NCBI RefSeq assembly: GCF_030378205.1
Contig: NZ_CP127385.1
Coordinates: 1,838,001 to 1,902,000, forward strand
DNA from: Bradyrhizobium sp. NP1
GTDB lineage: Bacteria; Pseudomonadota; Alphaproteobacteria; Rhizobiales; Xanthobacteraceae
Direction: 5' to 3'
DNA: 64,000 nt
Below the pieces are notes generated by a model, which saw only the letters and a program-made list of their open reading frames with translations, was not told the origin of the DNA and made no database searches. Numbering within the stretch: the first letter of the stretch is position 1; the number at the start of each line of letters is the position of its first letter. Positions 9,792 to 17,385 of the stretch are shown here, in pieces. Both the position numbers and the translations under genes were made by a program.

Positions 9792-10059
9792 CGGCTTGCC
9801 CATCAACTCGGGAAGCATTCGGGCAAGCGGTGGGCCGCGGTTTGGTCCCGCGTTTGTCGATGGGAACCTTGCAGTTGTCGATTCGCTGCTCGTCCGTCCA
9901 TTTCGGGCCGAGCCGTTCTTTCCCGGTCAGCGTCGGCCCGGTTGCAGGCAGGGCGGCGTTTATCGCGCCCGGGTCAAGCTCTCCGTCCTCGGCGAGTGCG
10001 CAGGACGCAAAGCCGGTGAACAACAACGAGATAAGCAGGCCTCGATGTAACGATCCCAC
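9784..10059 (-). CDS. Small secreted protein of unknown function
   Basis: 91-aa precursor starting at GTG with a strong AGGAGG five bases upstream. It has a clear signal peptide (LLISLLFTGFASCALA) and a mature part of about 68 residues with two Cys and the block LGPKWTDEQRIDNCKVP. I recognise no domain. It overlaps the araC gene end by eight bases in convergent orientation and is divergent from the lanmodulin-like gene, inside the lanthanide island. A periplasmic role linked to metal or quinoprotein function is possible but only inferred from place. Confidence 0.7.
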   Translation of the reverse strand: MGSLHRGLLISLLFTGFASCALAEDGELDPGAINAALPATGPTLTGKERLGPKWTDEQRIDNCKVPIDKRGTKPRPTACPNASRVDGQAVR

Positions 10060-10205
10060 GGACGCCTCCTGGAACGTTGCTGCCCCACCTTGCCAGCGAT
10101 ATGGAGGATCATCTTAGCAAGATCGAAATTCGTCCAACCACCCGAAACCTGCGGCGGCCTCCGGGGACCCTCACTGACTTTTCAGCTCTGACAAACGGGA
10201 GATTT

Positions 10206-10610
10206 ATGATGATTTCGCGTCGAAATGTCCTTCTGGTGTCCGCGGCGCTGTTGGCGGAATCGAGTTCGTCTGCCCTGGCGGCGTCCCGTGGCGATCCGAT
10301 CAAGATGTTCGACACCGATGCCGACGGCACGCTCGACCTTGCCGAGGTGAAGAAAGCGGCGTCGGCATTGTTCGCAAAGCTCGATCGTGATCACGACGGC
10401 ACGCTCGACAGGCGCGAATTGTCTGGCCGGCTGAGCGCCCGCGAGCTCGCGGCCGCCGATCCCGATCACGATGGAACGCTGACGCTGGACGAATATCTGG
10501 CCGTCGTGGAGCAGCGCTTCAACGCGGCGAACCGGGATAATGACGGAACGCTGGACGCAAAAGAGCTGAGCACGCCGGCCGGGCGAGCGCTGTTGCGATT
10601 GTTGAGATAG
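10206..10610 (+). CDS. lanM: Lanmodulin-like periplasmic EF-hand protein
   Basis: 134-aa precursor with four 12-residue EF loops at residues 36-47, 60-71, 85-96 and 109-120. The loop spacings of 12, 13 and 12 residues, the linkers (FAKLD, YLAVVEQRFNAAN) and the C-terminus (TPAGRALLRLLR) follow Methylorubrum lanmodulin, a picomolar lanthanide binder. Differences: the second-position Pro typical of lanmodulin is present only in loop 3 (DPDHDGT); loops 1, 2 and 4 carry Thr, Arg and Arg. Loop 3 has Thr at position 9. The leader contains SRRNVLL, a twin-arginine-like motif, unlike the plain Sec leader of Methylorubrum. ATG 10206 follows GGGAG; the frame is open further upstream. It lies between araC-xoxF and pqqA, as expected for lanthanide handling. 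Confidence 0.85.
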   Translation: MMISRRNVLLVSAALLAESSSSALAASRGDPIKMFDTDADGTLDLAEVKKAASALFAKLDRDHDGTLDRRELSGRLSARELAAADPDHDGTLTLDEYLAVVEQRFNAANRDNDGTLDAKELSTPAGRALLRLLR

Positions 10611-10718
10611 CCGCGCCAATGCTTCTGCAAGGACTTGCATCGGGCGTGCCGCGGTCCTACGGTTGGGGTCGCGGCGGGCGTTGCGTCAAAACACTGCAAA
10701 AGCGCTTGGGAGGTCCAA

Positions 10719-10799
10719 ATGACCTGGAAGACCCCGAAGATCGTCGAAGTGCAGGTGGGCATGGAAATCAACATGTACGCCTGCGCGGTGCGCAAATAG
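10719..10799 (+). CDS. pqqA: Pyrroloquinoline quinone precursor peptide PqqA
   Basis: 26-residue peptide MTWKTPKIVEV...MYACAVRK, too short for routine ORF calling. The Glu and Tyr that are cross-linked to make PQQ are present as E-I-N-M-Y (residues 16 and 20, the invariant E-x3-Y spacing). A GGGAGG ribosome site lies six bases upstream. No pqqB, C, D or E gene follows, so it is a stand-alone precursor gene placed among PQQ-enzyme genes. Other pqq genes must be elsewhere. A weak promoter candidate (TTGCAT at 10635, spacer 17, TACGGT) lies upstream. Confidence 0.9.
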   Translation: MTWKTPKIVEVQVGMEINMYACAVRK

Positions 10800-10975
10800 C
10801 GCCAAACGATCTGCCCGGCTCAGGCAGCAATCGGCGCCGAGCCGCGGCGGACGTTTCGCTTCGGCTGCCGGCTTCTCCGAGAACGCAAAGCCCACGTGTT
10901 GCGAACGCGGCCGTGATAGGCTGTTGCCAGCGCTATTGACGCTTTCGATTCGGGCCAGCAGCTGTCAGAACGCGG

Positions 10976-11842
10976 ATGGCTATTCCTGCAAGATCATTTG
11001 GCGCCGCAATGCGGTGCTTTTTCGTGCTGTTGCCGGCCTTCGCTCATGCTGAGGGCATCGACACCGAGCATGTATTTGCCTTCATGATTGGCAGCGATGT
11101 GGGCACTGTCGGCGAGCGCGAATTCCAGAGCACGACGACGGGAAGTTTCTCGAAGGATGGCGGCAGGTACGCGGCCTTCGATCAGGAGTTTGAAGTCGAG
11201 TTCTTGCCGGCCAGAAATTTCCGTGTCGAAATCGGCGCCGCGCTGGCGGCGCACGCGATTGACGGCGTCGCAGGTTTCGAGAACCGCAACGAGGCGGGCG
11301 TGCAGGGGGCAGCTCTGGATCTCCGCTACAAGTTTCTCGATCGGGACGCCGCCCCCTTCGGCTTGACGCTGGCGCTGGAGAGCCACGCGAGCCGCATCGA
11401 TGAGATCTCCGCTGCGCCGGTCCGAAATTATGGGGCCGAATTGATCCTGGCACTGGAGCGGGACGTGATCCCGAACGTCGCGGTGGCGACCCTCAATCTG
11501 AGCTATCAGCCGGAATGGAACCATTTTGTGGGCGCGCAGGCGGGGGAACAGGAGGCCACGCTCGGCGCCGCTTTCGGAATCATGGCGCAACTTCAACCCG
11601 GCGTCCTTTTCGGTGGCGAGATGCGCTACTTCCGGAGGTATGAAGGGATCGGTCTTGAACGACTGGCTGGACAAGCTCTCCTTGTCGGTCCGACCGCCTA
11701 TTTTCAGCTGTCGGAGCGCGCACGACTAACTGTGAACTGGAGCGTTCAGGCTTGGGGGCGCCCGGCAGGATCGAGCCCGTCGCTGGATCTTGTCAATTTC
11801 GAGCGTCATCAGGCGCGGCTGGTTTTCGGCGCAAACTTCTGA
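10976..11842 (+). CDS. Putative outer-membrane beta-barrel protein in lanthanide island
   Basis: 288-aa protein with a signal-like leader (FFVLLPAFAHAEG). Alternating hydrophobic/polar strands run through the mature part and the C-terminus is the aromatic Phe typical of outer-membrane barrels (LVFGANF). I recognise no named family. Another possible start is Met at 11009, immediately before the hydrophobic leader. It lies downstream of pqqA on the same strand, after a 176-base gap. It could be a porin-like channel or transporter serving the methanol or lanthanide system; this is inference from position only. Confidence 0.65.
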   Translation: MAIPARSFGAAMRCFFVLLPAFAHAEGIDTEHVFAFMIGSDVGTVGEREFQSTTTGSFSKDGGRYAAFDQEFEVEFLPARNFRVEIGAALAAHAIDGVAGFENRNEAGVQGAALDLRYKFLDRDAAPFGLTLALESHASRIDEISAAPVRNYGAELILALERDVIPNVAVATLNLSYQPEWNHFVGAQAGEQEATLGAAFGIMAQLQPGVLFGGEMRYFRRYEGIGLERLAGQALLVGPTAYFQLSERARLTVNWSVQAWGRPAGSSPSLDLVNFERHQARLVFGANF

Positions 11843-11943
11843 AATTGGACGACTTGCGGCTTTCACGCCGCAGTGAAACCTTGCTGTGCCGGTTTCCGTA
11901 GCTGATCGTGTTGTCGGTTCGACGAACTACGCCGGGGAGTACC

Positions 11944-12180
11944 ATGGATACGATAAACCTGATTATCACGGTTTGCGCCGTGCTGTCGCCGAACAGCTGC
12001 GAGGAAAGGCATTTGACCTTTGCCTCGAGCTTTTCGTTGCGGCAGTGTGTCATGGCCGCACCGCCCTACGTTGCGCAATGGGTGGGAGAGCATCCGAACT
12101 GGACCGCCGTCAAATGGCGCTGCGAGTATCCGCACAGCCGAGACAAGGTCGACAACGGCGGGAGCACGCCGGCCGGTTAG
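11944..12180 (+). CDS. Small cysteine-containing protein, paralogue of the 28.4-28.6 kb gene
   Basis: 78-aa protein starting at an ATG preceded by GGGGAG. It has a short hydrophobic N-terminus (INLIITVCAVL), Cys near residues 11, 18, 33 and 58, and a terminal block W-x(6)-NWTAVKWRCEY. The spacing S-C-E ... C ... W ... K-x-C matches the 71-aa protein at 28394-28609, so the two are probably paralogues. No domain name is recognised. It may be a small exported or membrane-anchored protein. A longer reading from 11908 is open but lacks a ribosome site. Confidence 0.6.
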   Translation: MDTINLIITVCAVLSPNSCEERHLTFASSFSLRQCVMAAPPYVAQWVGEHPNWTAVKWRCEYPHSRDKVDNGGSTPAG

Positions 12181-12199
12181 TGATTCCGTGCCGCTGCTT

Positions 12200-12544
12200 C
12201 TACTTCTTGCAGTCCTCCAAATCCTTGTCGGCTATCGAAAACACTGCATCGGCTTTGATTTCGAGGTTGCGCACGATGCACTGCCTGGCGTCGCGATAGC
12301 TGACCTTGGCATCGTAGCGTCCCGGCTCCACGCCGGTGATGCGCAAGCGCTCGTCATGATCCACTTCCTTGTCCTTGTCGTTTGATGTCTGGTCCGGCCC
12401 CCATTCGTTCTTGCCGACCGGGGATAGCTGAAAGCCGGAAATGGTCGCAGTCGTCAGGTTCCAGAGTCGAATACCCTTTCCTTGCGCATGCAGCGCGCCG
12501 GTGCACGCCATCAGCAGCGTGATCGAAGCCAAAACCCTTCGCAT
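12200..12544 (-). CDS. Small secreted protein of unknown function
   Basis: 114-aa precursor with signal peptide (VLASITLLMACTGALHAQG). The mature domain looks beta-rich, with GIRLWNLTTATISGFQLSP, VEPGRYDAKVSYRDARQC and a final Cys (LEDCKK). Two Cys in the mature part could form a disulphide in the periplasm. It is followed upstream on the same strand by the pentapeptide repeat gene (30-base gap), so the two are probably co-transcribed within the quinoprotein-associated set. I cannot name the family. Confidence 0.7.
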   Translation of the reverse strand: MRRVLASITLLMACTGALHAQGKGIRLWNLTTATISGFQLSPVGKNEWGPDQTSNDKDKEVDHDERLRITGVEPGRYDAKVSYRDARQCIVRNLEIKADAVFSIADKDLEDCKK

Positions 12545-12574
12545 GAGGCCATTCCCCTCGATGTCTTCGAACCG

Positions 12575-13366
12575 CTATTGCTTTATCAAGCGGTCACGGC
12601 TCTTTGCCTTGTCAAAATTTCTGGCCCGGTCGAGGCCGATCGGCGCGATCAGTTTCGCCGATACGAGGTCGGCGCCATCGAAGTCGGTGTCGATAACCGT
12701 GACGCCGGTCAGGTCGGCTCCGCCGAGCTGGGCATTCTTCAGCGAAGCGCCGGTCAGGTCTGCTCCCTTCAGTGAAGCAAATTCGAGATCCACCCGAAAC
12801 AGGTCGGCGCCGCGTGCGTTTACACGCTCCAGATTGGCCGATTTCAGCACTGCGCGCATCAGGCCCATCGACTGGTTACGCATGTCGGCTCCCAAATGTG
12901 CGTTCGCGATCGAGGCTCCGACGAGGCTCGCGCCTGTTAGATCGGCGGCGATGCGTGCTCCGGATAGATCAGCGCCGTCGAGGCGGGCGCGCAGCATCTG
13001 CGCAGCGAAGAAACTGGCGCCCTTCAGGCTGGCGCGCGTCAAGTCCGCCTCCAGCAACCAAGCCTGGTCAAGCACCGCGCGGTCGAGCCGCGCACCGACG
13101 AGCTTGGTCTTGTTGAGGCGCGCCGCGCGAAAAATCACGCCGGAAAGGTCGAGGCCGGAGAGATCGAGGCCGGACAGTCTCTTTCCGGTGAAATCGGCAG
13201 GCGCGGCCGCGGTCGCCGAGGCAAGCGCGGCCTCGACGTCGGCGCGTGTCATTTCGGCCATCACCATGTCGGGCGACGACAGGTCAACGCCGCGCATCAT
13301 GTCCTGTGCCGTTGCCGCTGGCAGGACGATGAAAGCGGCGCAGATCGCAGCCAGTTCACGCAACAT
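12575..13366 (-). CDS. Secreted pentapeptide repeat protein
   Basis: 263-aa precursor with signal peptide (AAICAAFIVLPAATAQ). Many A(D/N)LXX pentapeptide repeats run from about residue 60 to 240 (for example LSGLDLSGLDLSG, LKGADLTGASLKNAQLGGAD), forming a right-handed quadrilateral helix. A GGGAGG site precedes the ATG. Pentapeptide proteins are also found in the PQQ ethanol-oxidation region of Pseudomonas putida, so an association with quinoproteins is plausible, but no activity can be assigned. It is divergent from the 118-aa secreted protein across 116 bases. Confidence 0.85.
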   Translation of the reverse strand: MLRELAAICAAFIVLPAATAQDMMRGVDLSSPDMVMAEMTRADVEAALASATAAAPADFTGKRLSGLDLSGLDLSGVIFRAARLNKTKLVGARLDRAVLDQAWLLEADLTRASLKGASFFAAQMLRARLDGADLSGARIAADLTGASLVGASIANAHLGADMRNQSMGLMRAVLKSANLERVNARGADLFRVDLEFASLKGADLTGASLKNAQLGGADLTGVTVIDTDFDGADLVSAKLIAPIGLDRARNFDKAKSRDRLIKQ

Positions 13367-13482
13367 GGTTACCTCCCGCGTGTTGTGCCTGCGCGAGCGA
13401 AACCTTCATGACCTGCGCCTCAATCGTCTTGTTTTCGGCGCGGGGATGGTATCATAGCTTCAATCGTTGACGGAGGAAGGTC

Positions 13483-13839
13483 ATGATCCTTGCCAGATCC
13501 CTTCGATGGGGTGCAGTACTGATCGTTCTTGCGACGACCGCAGCGGCCGCCATGGCGCAGGATGCCAACGACTATCCGACGTCGGCACGCGCTGAATATG
13601 TGTTTGGCTGTCTTGAGGCCAACGGCGAGACGCGTCAGGCGATCGAGCAATGCTCCTGCTCGATCGACATCATCGCTTCACTGATCCCCTACGACCGCTA
13701 TGTCACGGCCGAAACCGTCCTGAGCATGTCCCAGGTCAGGGGAAATCTGGGTGCGCAGTTCCGTTCATCCGAGCAGGCGGCCAGCGCGCTCAACGACCTC
13801 CGGCGCGCTCAGGCCGAAGCAGAAGTCCGCTGCTTCTAG
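13483..13839 (+). CDS. Small secreted four-cysteine protein
   Basis: 118-aa precursor. The signal peptide (VLIVLATTAAAAMAQD) is preceded by a strong GGAGGAAGG ribosome site. The mature part has Cys in VFGCLE, EQCSCS and a C-terminal VRCF. This resembles small helical periplasmic proteins found beside PQQ dehydrogenases, but I cannot name the family. It converges with the SoxYZ-like gene, 28 bases apart. The cysteine pattern suggests disulphides or metal/redox chemistry; that is inference. Confidence 0.72.
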   Translation: MILARSLRWGAVLIVLATTAAAAMAQDANDYPTSARAEYVFGCLEANGETRQAIEQCSCSIDIIASLIPYDRYVTAETVLSMSQVRGNLGAQFRSSEQAASALNDLRRAQAEAEVRCF

Positions 13840-13867
13840 CGCGTGATCCGCCCCGGCTCGTGCGCCC

Positions 13868-14695
13868 TCAGGACCCGGGATCGTCGATCTTCCACTCGTT
13901 CTGAAAGACGTGACCCGCGGTGTCCCGGGCTTCCGCGCGGAAACGCTTGGCGCCATTGGTGACATAGGTGAAGCGGACGTTGGGGTCCTCGGAAATGGAA
14001 ATGCCGCCTTCCATGGCAAGCACTGGGCTGTCGTCCTGCCATAGCTGCAGCCTGTTCACGAAGAAGGCCGGAATATAGAGCTGCGTGAGCTGATCCATCT
14101 GCAGGCCCGAATTGTTGGGATGGCCGATCATGATCTGGGCCTCGCGCCGTCCGCTGGAAGGATCCTGACCTGACGCGGCGAACTGCCGGTAACGCATCCG
14201 TCCGAGCCGGCTTTTGGCCTCTTCGACATTCTTGGCGGCAGGTGCGGAACAACCGCCGGACGCCTTCACAAAGGTCTTGGTCACGTAGAGCTTGCCGTCG
14301 CTCAACTCGGCCACGGCGTGAACATTGGTGTAGCTGTTGACACGAACGCGCGTGGAGATTTCCGAGACCGACGCATCGGGTCCCAGCTCGAACTTCGCCG
14401 CCATCGGCGCTGGATTCTGGTCGATCACAAGCGTGATCGACCGGATGCGGCGGCTATCGTCGGGCGCTATCGTCGTGCGCAGCGTCACGGGAACGATGGC
14501 GGCATCTTCGGCGCGGTAGGGCATCTCGATGGCGATGACATTGCTGCCATCGCGCATGTCCCGGCCGCCGAAGATATCCTGCACCAGACCCGGCCAAGGA
14601 TCGTAGGCCTCGGCGCCGACTGCCGGCATCGGACAGCCGTCAACCATCGCTGCGAAGAGAGCTGCGGCGAACACAAGGAAATTCCGCTCCAGCAT
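13868..14695 (-). CDS. Quinoprotein dehydrogenase-associated SoxYZ-like carrier
   Basis: 275-aa precursor with signal peptide (LVFAAALFAAMVDG...VGAEA). The first domain resembles SoxY and ends near ASGGCSAPAA, where the Cys corresponds to the sulphur-carrier Cys of SoxY. The second is SoxZ-like (EAQIMIGHPNNSGLQMD). Such fused carriers accompany PQQ alcohol dehydrogenases; the cargo is not known. The frame is open upstream to 14761, but ATG 14695 directly precedes the leader. It follows the metallohydrolase gene by 56 bases on the same strand, and these two probably form an operon. Confidence 0.85.
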   Translation of the reverse strand: MLERNFLVFAAALFAAMVDGCPMPAVGAEAYDPWPGLVQDIFGGRDMRDGSNVIAIEMPYRAEDAAIVPVTLRTTIAPDDSRRIRSITLVIDQNPAPMAAKFELGPDASVSEISTRVRVNSYTNVHAVAELSDGKLYVTKTFVKASGGCSAPAAKNVEEAKSRLGRMRYRQFAASGQDPSSGRREAQIMIGHPNNSGLQMDQLTQLYIPAFFVNRLQLWQDDSPVLAMEGGISISEDPNVRFTYVTNGAKRFRAEARDTAGHVFQNEWKIDDPGS

Positions 14696-14751
14696 GGTCC
14701 AATCCCGCAAAGATGACCGCGCGCGCTTGTCAATATAATGGATCGCGACGA

Positions 14752-15672
14752 CTATTCCCATTCAATTTCAGAAAATGCCGTGGTCGCGTTGCGTGCATTG
14801 TAGTCATCGAACAATTGCCATCGCGACCGCTCGGAGGCAGCAGCCCGCTCTGCCGCAGATCGGATCGGTTCACCGCGGGCCAGTGATGCGCGGATATCAG
14901 CGTCCAGCGTTTCAAGGTAGCGGCGTTCGTCGGCAAGCGCGGCTGGCCATTGGCTCACCGGTCCGTGACCAGGAACCACTTGCCGGGCGGGCAGGGCGGC
15001 GAGCGCTTTGACGGAGGCCAGAAAGCCGCGAATACTGCCATCGACGACCGGAACATGCGCAAGAAAGACGAGGTCGCCCGCAAAGAGCGTTGCCGTCTGC
15101 TCGTCCAGAACGGTGAGATCATTGTCGGAGTGCGCGGTCGGCCACGCGTGCAGCACGAGGGAGCGCGAACCAAGATCCAGCCTGAGTGTGTCCGCAACAA
15201 GCAGCGTTGGCGGCACCAGCCGGACCTCGTCGATCAGCGCCTCGCCCATGATGGAGCGAAAGGCATCGAGGTAGAAGGGCCCGCGCGTCGAGAGCGCCTG
15301 GGGAAGATTGTGGTGCCCGACAAACGTCGTCCCGCTGCCGATGAACGCCGCGTTTCCGAAGATGTGATCCGGATGGCCATGGGTGTTGATGACGTAGCGG
15401 ATCGGCTTGTCGGTCCGGGCAAGGATGGCCGCACGCAGTCGGCGTCCCTCGCGGACGCTGCCTCCCGTATCGATCACCGCGACCGCATCATCGCCGATCA
15501 CGAAGCCGACATTGGCAATGGCGCCGTCATTGTCGCGCGTCATCAGCGCGGTCGATCCCTCGTGCACATAGACGCCGGGCGCAACCTCGCGCACCTCTAA
15601 CGCCTGCTGCTGCGCCCGTACCGGTCCGCAGAGCAGCAACAGGCAGGCAAGAATCCAGGTGCAGCGGATCAC
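14752..15672 (-). CDS. Quinoprotein relay system zinc metallohydrolase (MBL fold)
   Basis: 306-aa secreted metallo-beta-lactamase fold protein. The signal peptide is [18 protein letters not shown]. The zinc motif H-x-H-x-D-H is in [10 protein letters not shown], later ligands in AHSDNDL and FAGDLVF, and the last His in VVPGHGPVS. The GTG at 15672 has GGAGG about seven bases upstream, so the longer open frame to 15786 is not used. The family pairs with SoxYZ-like carriers beside quinoprotein dehydrogenases, as here. The substrate is unknown; a thiol ester on the carrier is a reasonable guess. Confidence 0.87.
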   Translation of the reverse strand: MIRCTWILACLLLLCGPVRAQQQALEVREVAPGVYVHEGSTALMTRDNDGAIANVGFVIGDDAVAVIDTGGSVREGRRLRAAILARTDKPIRYVINTHGHPDHIFGNAAFIGSGTTFVGHHNLPQALSTRGPFYLDAFRSIMGEALIDEVRLVPPTLLVADTLRLDLGSRSLVLHAWPTAHSDNDLTVLDEQTATLFAGDLVFLAHVPVVDGSIRGFLASVKALAALPARQVVPGHGPVSQWPAALADERRYLETLDADIRASLARGEPIRSAAERAAASERSRWQLFDDYNARNATTAFSEIEWE

Positions 15673-15873
15673 GCTGCGGCCTCCATTGCGCTGAGCATGA
15701 CCGCCTGTTTCTGTTCCATCGATCCGACCTGTTGCATCGCAACGTGCGGCGGACGTGTCGTGAAGATTATCCGTTGAAGGCCACAATCAGGCAGCATAGC
15801 ATCCCGCCGCGCCTCGCGCCGCTATCCAGACGCGTCGTCTCGTCATTGCCAATGTGCTCGAAAGTTGGCGCCC

Positions 15874-16821
15874 ATGCAAAAGCCGAAGCAGCCTCCTCGG
15901 ACAAAAGCCAGGACAAGCACGACGACAGGCATCGCGGAGAGGAAAGTAGCTTTGCGGCGTCGTCCGCAAGCGTCGGCTCTTGCGACTATTGTCTTGCTTG
16001 GCAGTTGCGCACTCGCGCGCGCGCAAGTAAGCGACACCGGTGACCTGTCGATCGAGCTTGTCGACCCCAAGGTCTTGCGGGTGTGCGCCGACCCGCGCAA
16101 TCTGCCGTTCTCCAACGAGAAGGGCGAGGGATTCGAGAATAAGCTCGCCGAGCTGTTTGCCGACAAGCTGCAGAAGAAGCTCGATTATGTCTACTTTCCC
16201 CAGGCGACCGGTTTTGTCCGGATGACGCTCGGTGCCCATCGTTGCGACGTCATCATGGGATTTCCGCAAGGCGATGATCTCGTGCAGGCGACCAATCCCT
16301 ATTACCGAACGGCTTACGCGCTGGTCACACGACAAGGCGGCGGATTGGAAGAGGTCTCCACGCTGGAGGACGAGCGGCTCAGGGGCAGGCATATCGGAGT
16401 CGTCGCGGGTACGCCGCCTGCCACAAACATGGCCGCCAACGGGCTGATGGCGTATGCCAAGCCCTACCCGCTGATGATTGATACGCGTGTCGACTCGTCG
16501 GTCGAAGCCATGGTCAATGACCTCGCGGCCGGCAAGATCGATGCCGGTGTCCTGTGGGGGCCGATGGCGGGCTTCTACGCGAAGAAGGCCAACCCGGCGC
16601 TGCATGTCACGCCGCTGGTCAAGGAAACGGCCGGACCGCGGCTCGTCTACCGTATCGGCATGGGCGTGCGACCCGCCGACCAGAACTGGAAGCGCCTGCT
16701 CAATCGGCTGATCCAGGAGAACCAGCCGGCGATCAACAAGATCCTGCTTGATTACGGCGTTCCCTTGCTCGACGAAGACGATCATCCGATCGATGCGGCG
16801 GCAGCGACGAAGTCGCCATGA
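15874..16821 (+). CDS. xoxJ: XoxJ/MxaJ-like periplasmic substrate-binding protein
   Basis: 315-aa protein of the extracellular solute-binding type that accompanies methanol dehydrogenases and is thought to help XoxF activation. Visible: LRVCADPRNLPFSNEKGEGFEN, split here as LRVCADPRNLPF then SNEKGEGFEN, followed by GAHRCDVIMGFP and KIDAGVLWGPMAGFYAK. The leader has an unusually long basic n-region (about 35 residues) before ATIVLLGSCALARA, so the true start is uncertain; TTG 15865 is three codons upstream. The next gene overlaps its stop by four bases (ATGA), indicating coupling. Confidence 0.87.
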   Translation: MQKPKQPPRTKARTSTTTGIAERKVALRRRPQASALATIVLLGSCALARAQVSDTGDLSIELVDPKVLRVCADPRNLPFSNEKGEGFENKLAELFADKLQKKLDYVYFPQATGFVRMTLGAHRCDVIMGFPQGDDLVQATNPYYRTAYALVTRQGGGLEEVSTLEDERLRGRHIGVVAGTPPATNMAANGLMAYAKPYPLMIDTRVDSSVEAMVNDLAAGKIDAGVLWGPMAGFYAKKANPALHVTPLVKETAGPRLVYRIGMGVRPADQNWKRLLNRLIQENQPAINKILLDYGVPLLDEDDHPIDAAAATKSP

Positions 16822-17381
16822 GCGGAAGGCGCGAAGGCCTGGTCCTCGCGGCATTCATGTTCGCGACGACGGCCTTTGCGCAGCAACAGGTCGGTGAGCC
16901 CGAAGGCTATCGCACGGACGATTACCAGGCACCTGTGCCGTCGCGCCTTGCCGGCGCGCGGGTGCTCTCGACCGCCGAGGCTGAGGCGATGTGGCGAGCA
17001 CATGACGGCGTTTTCGTTGATGTGCTGCCGCGCCCGCCGAAGCCGAAGGGCCTTCCTCCCGGTACGGTATGGCGCGACAAGCCACGGCTCAACATCCCCG
17101 GAAGCATCTGGTTGCCCGACACCGGCTATGGCGTCTTGTCGCCTGCGACCGAGGACTATCTGCGCCGCGGTCTTGCGCGCGCGTCCCGGGGCGATCCCTC
17201 CGTGCCGCTCGTCATCTACTGTCTGGCGGATTGCTGGATGTCGTGGAACGCGGCGAAGCGCGCGTTGAGCTACGGCTATCGAAACGTGGCCTGGTTTCCC
17301 GAGGGGACGGATGGCTGGGAGCGCGCCTCCCTCCCGTTCACCGAGGCGCAGCCGGAGCCGCGGCCGGGCGAGGAAAGATAG
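16818..17381 (+). CDS. PQQ-dependent catabolism-associated CXXCW-motif protein (rhodanese-like)
   Basis: 187-aa secreted protein with signal peptide (GLVLAAFMFATTAFAQ) and a rhodanese-like fold. The active-site-like segment is IYCLADCWMSWNAAKRAL, after NIPGSIWLPDTGYG. The Cys-Cys-Trp segment defines a family found only near PQQ dehydrogenases. It is translationally coupled to xoxJ and ends four bases before the convergent lut-type operon end. The role is unknown; sulphur or redox maintenance of the quinoprotein system is a guess. Confidence 0.87.
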   Translation: MSGRREGLVLAAFMFATTAFAQQQVGEPEGYRTDDYQAPVPSRLAGARVLSTAEAEAMWRAHDGVFVDVLPRPPKPKGLPPGTVWRDKPRLNIPGSIWLPDTGYGVLSPATEDYLRRGLARASRGDPSVPLVIYCLADCWMSWNAAKRALSYGYRNVAWFPEGTDGWERASLPFTEAQPEPRPGEER

Positions 17382-17385
17382 CCTG

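Noticed and set aside
10619..10939. A 106-codon plus-strand frame overlapping pqqA in another frame
   Set aside because: The pqqA frame has a ribosome site and the conserved core; this frame has neither a domain nor a ribosome site.
15787..16854. A 355-codon minus-strand frame opposite xoxJ
   Set aside because: xoxJ on the plus strand has the family motifs and is coupled to the next gene; the antisense frame has none.
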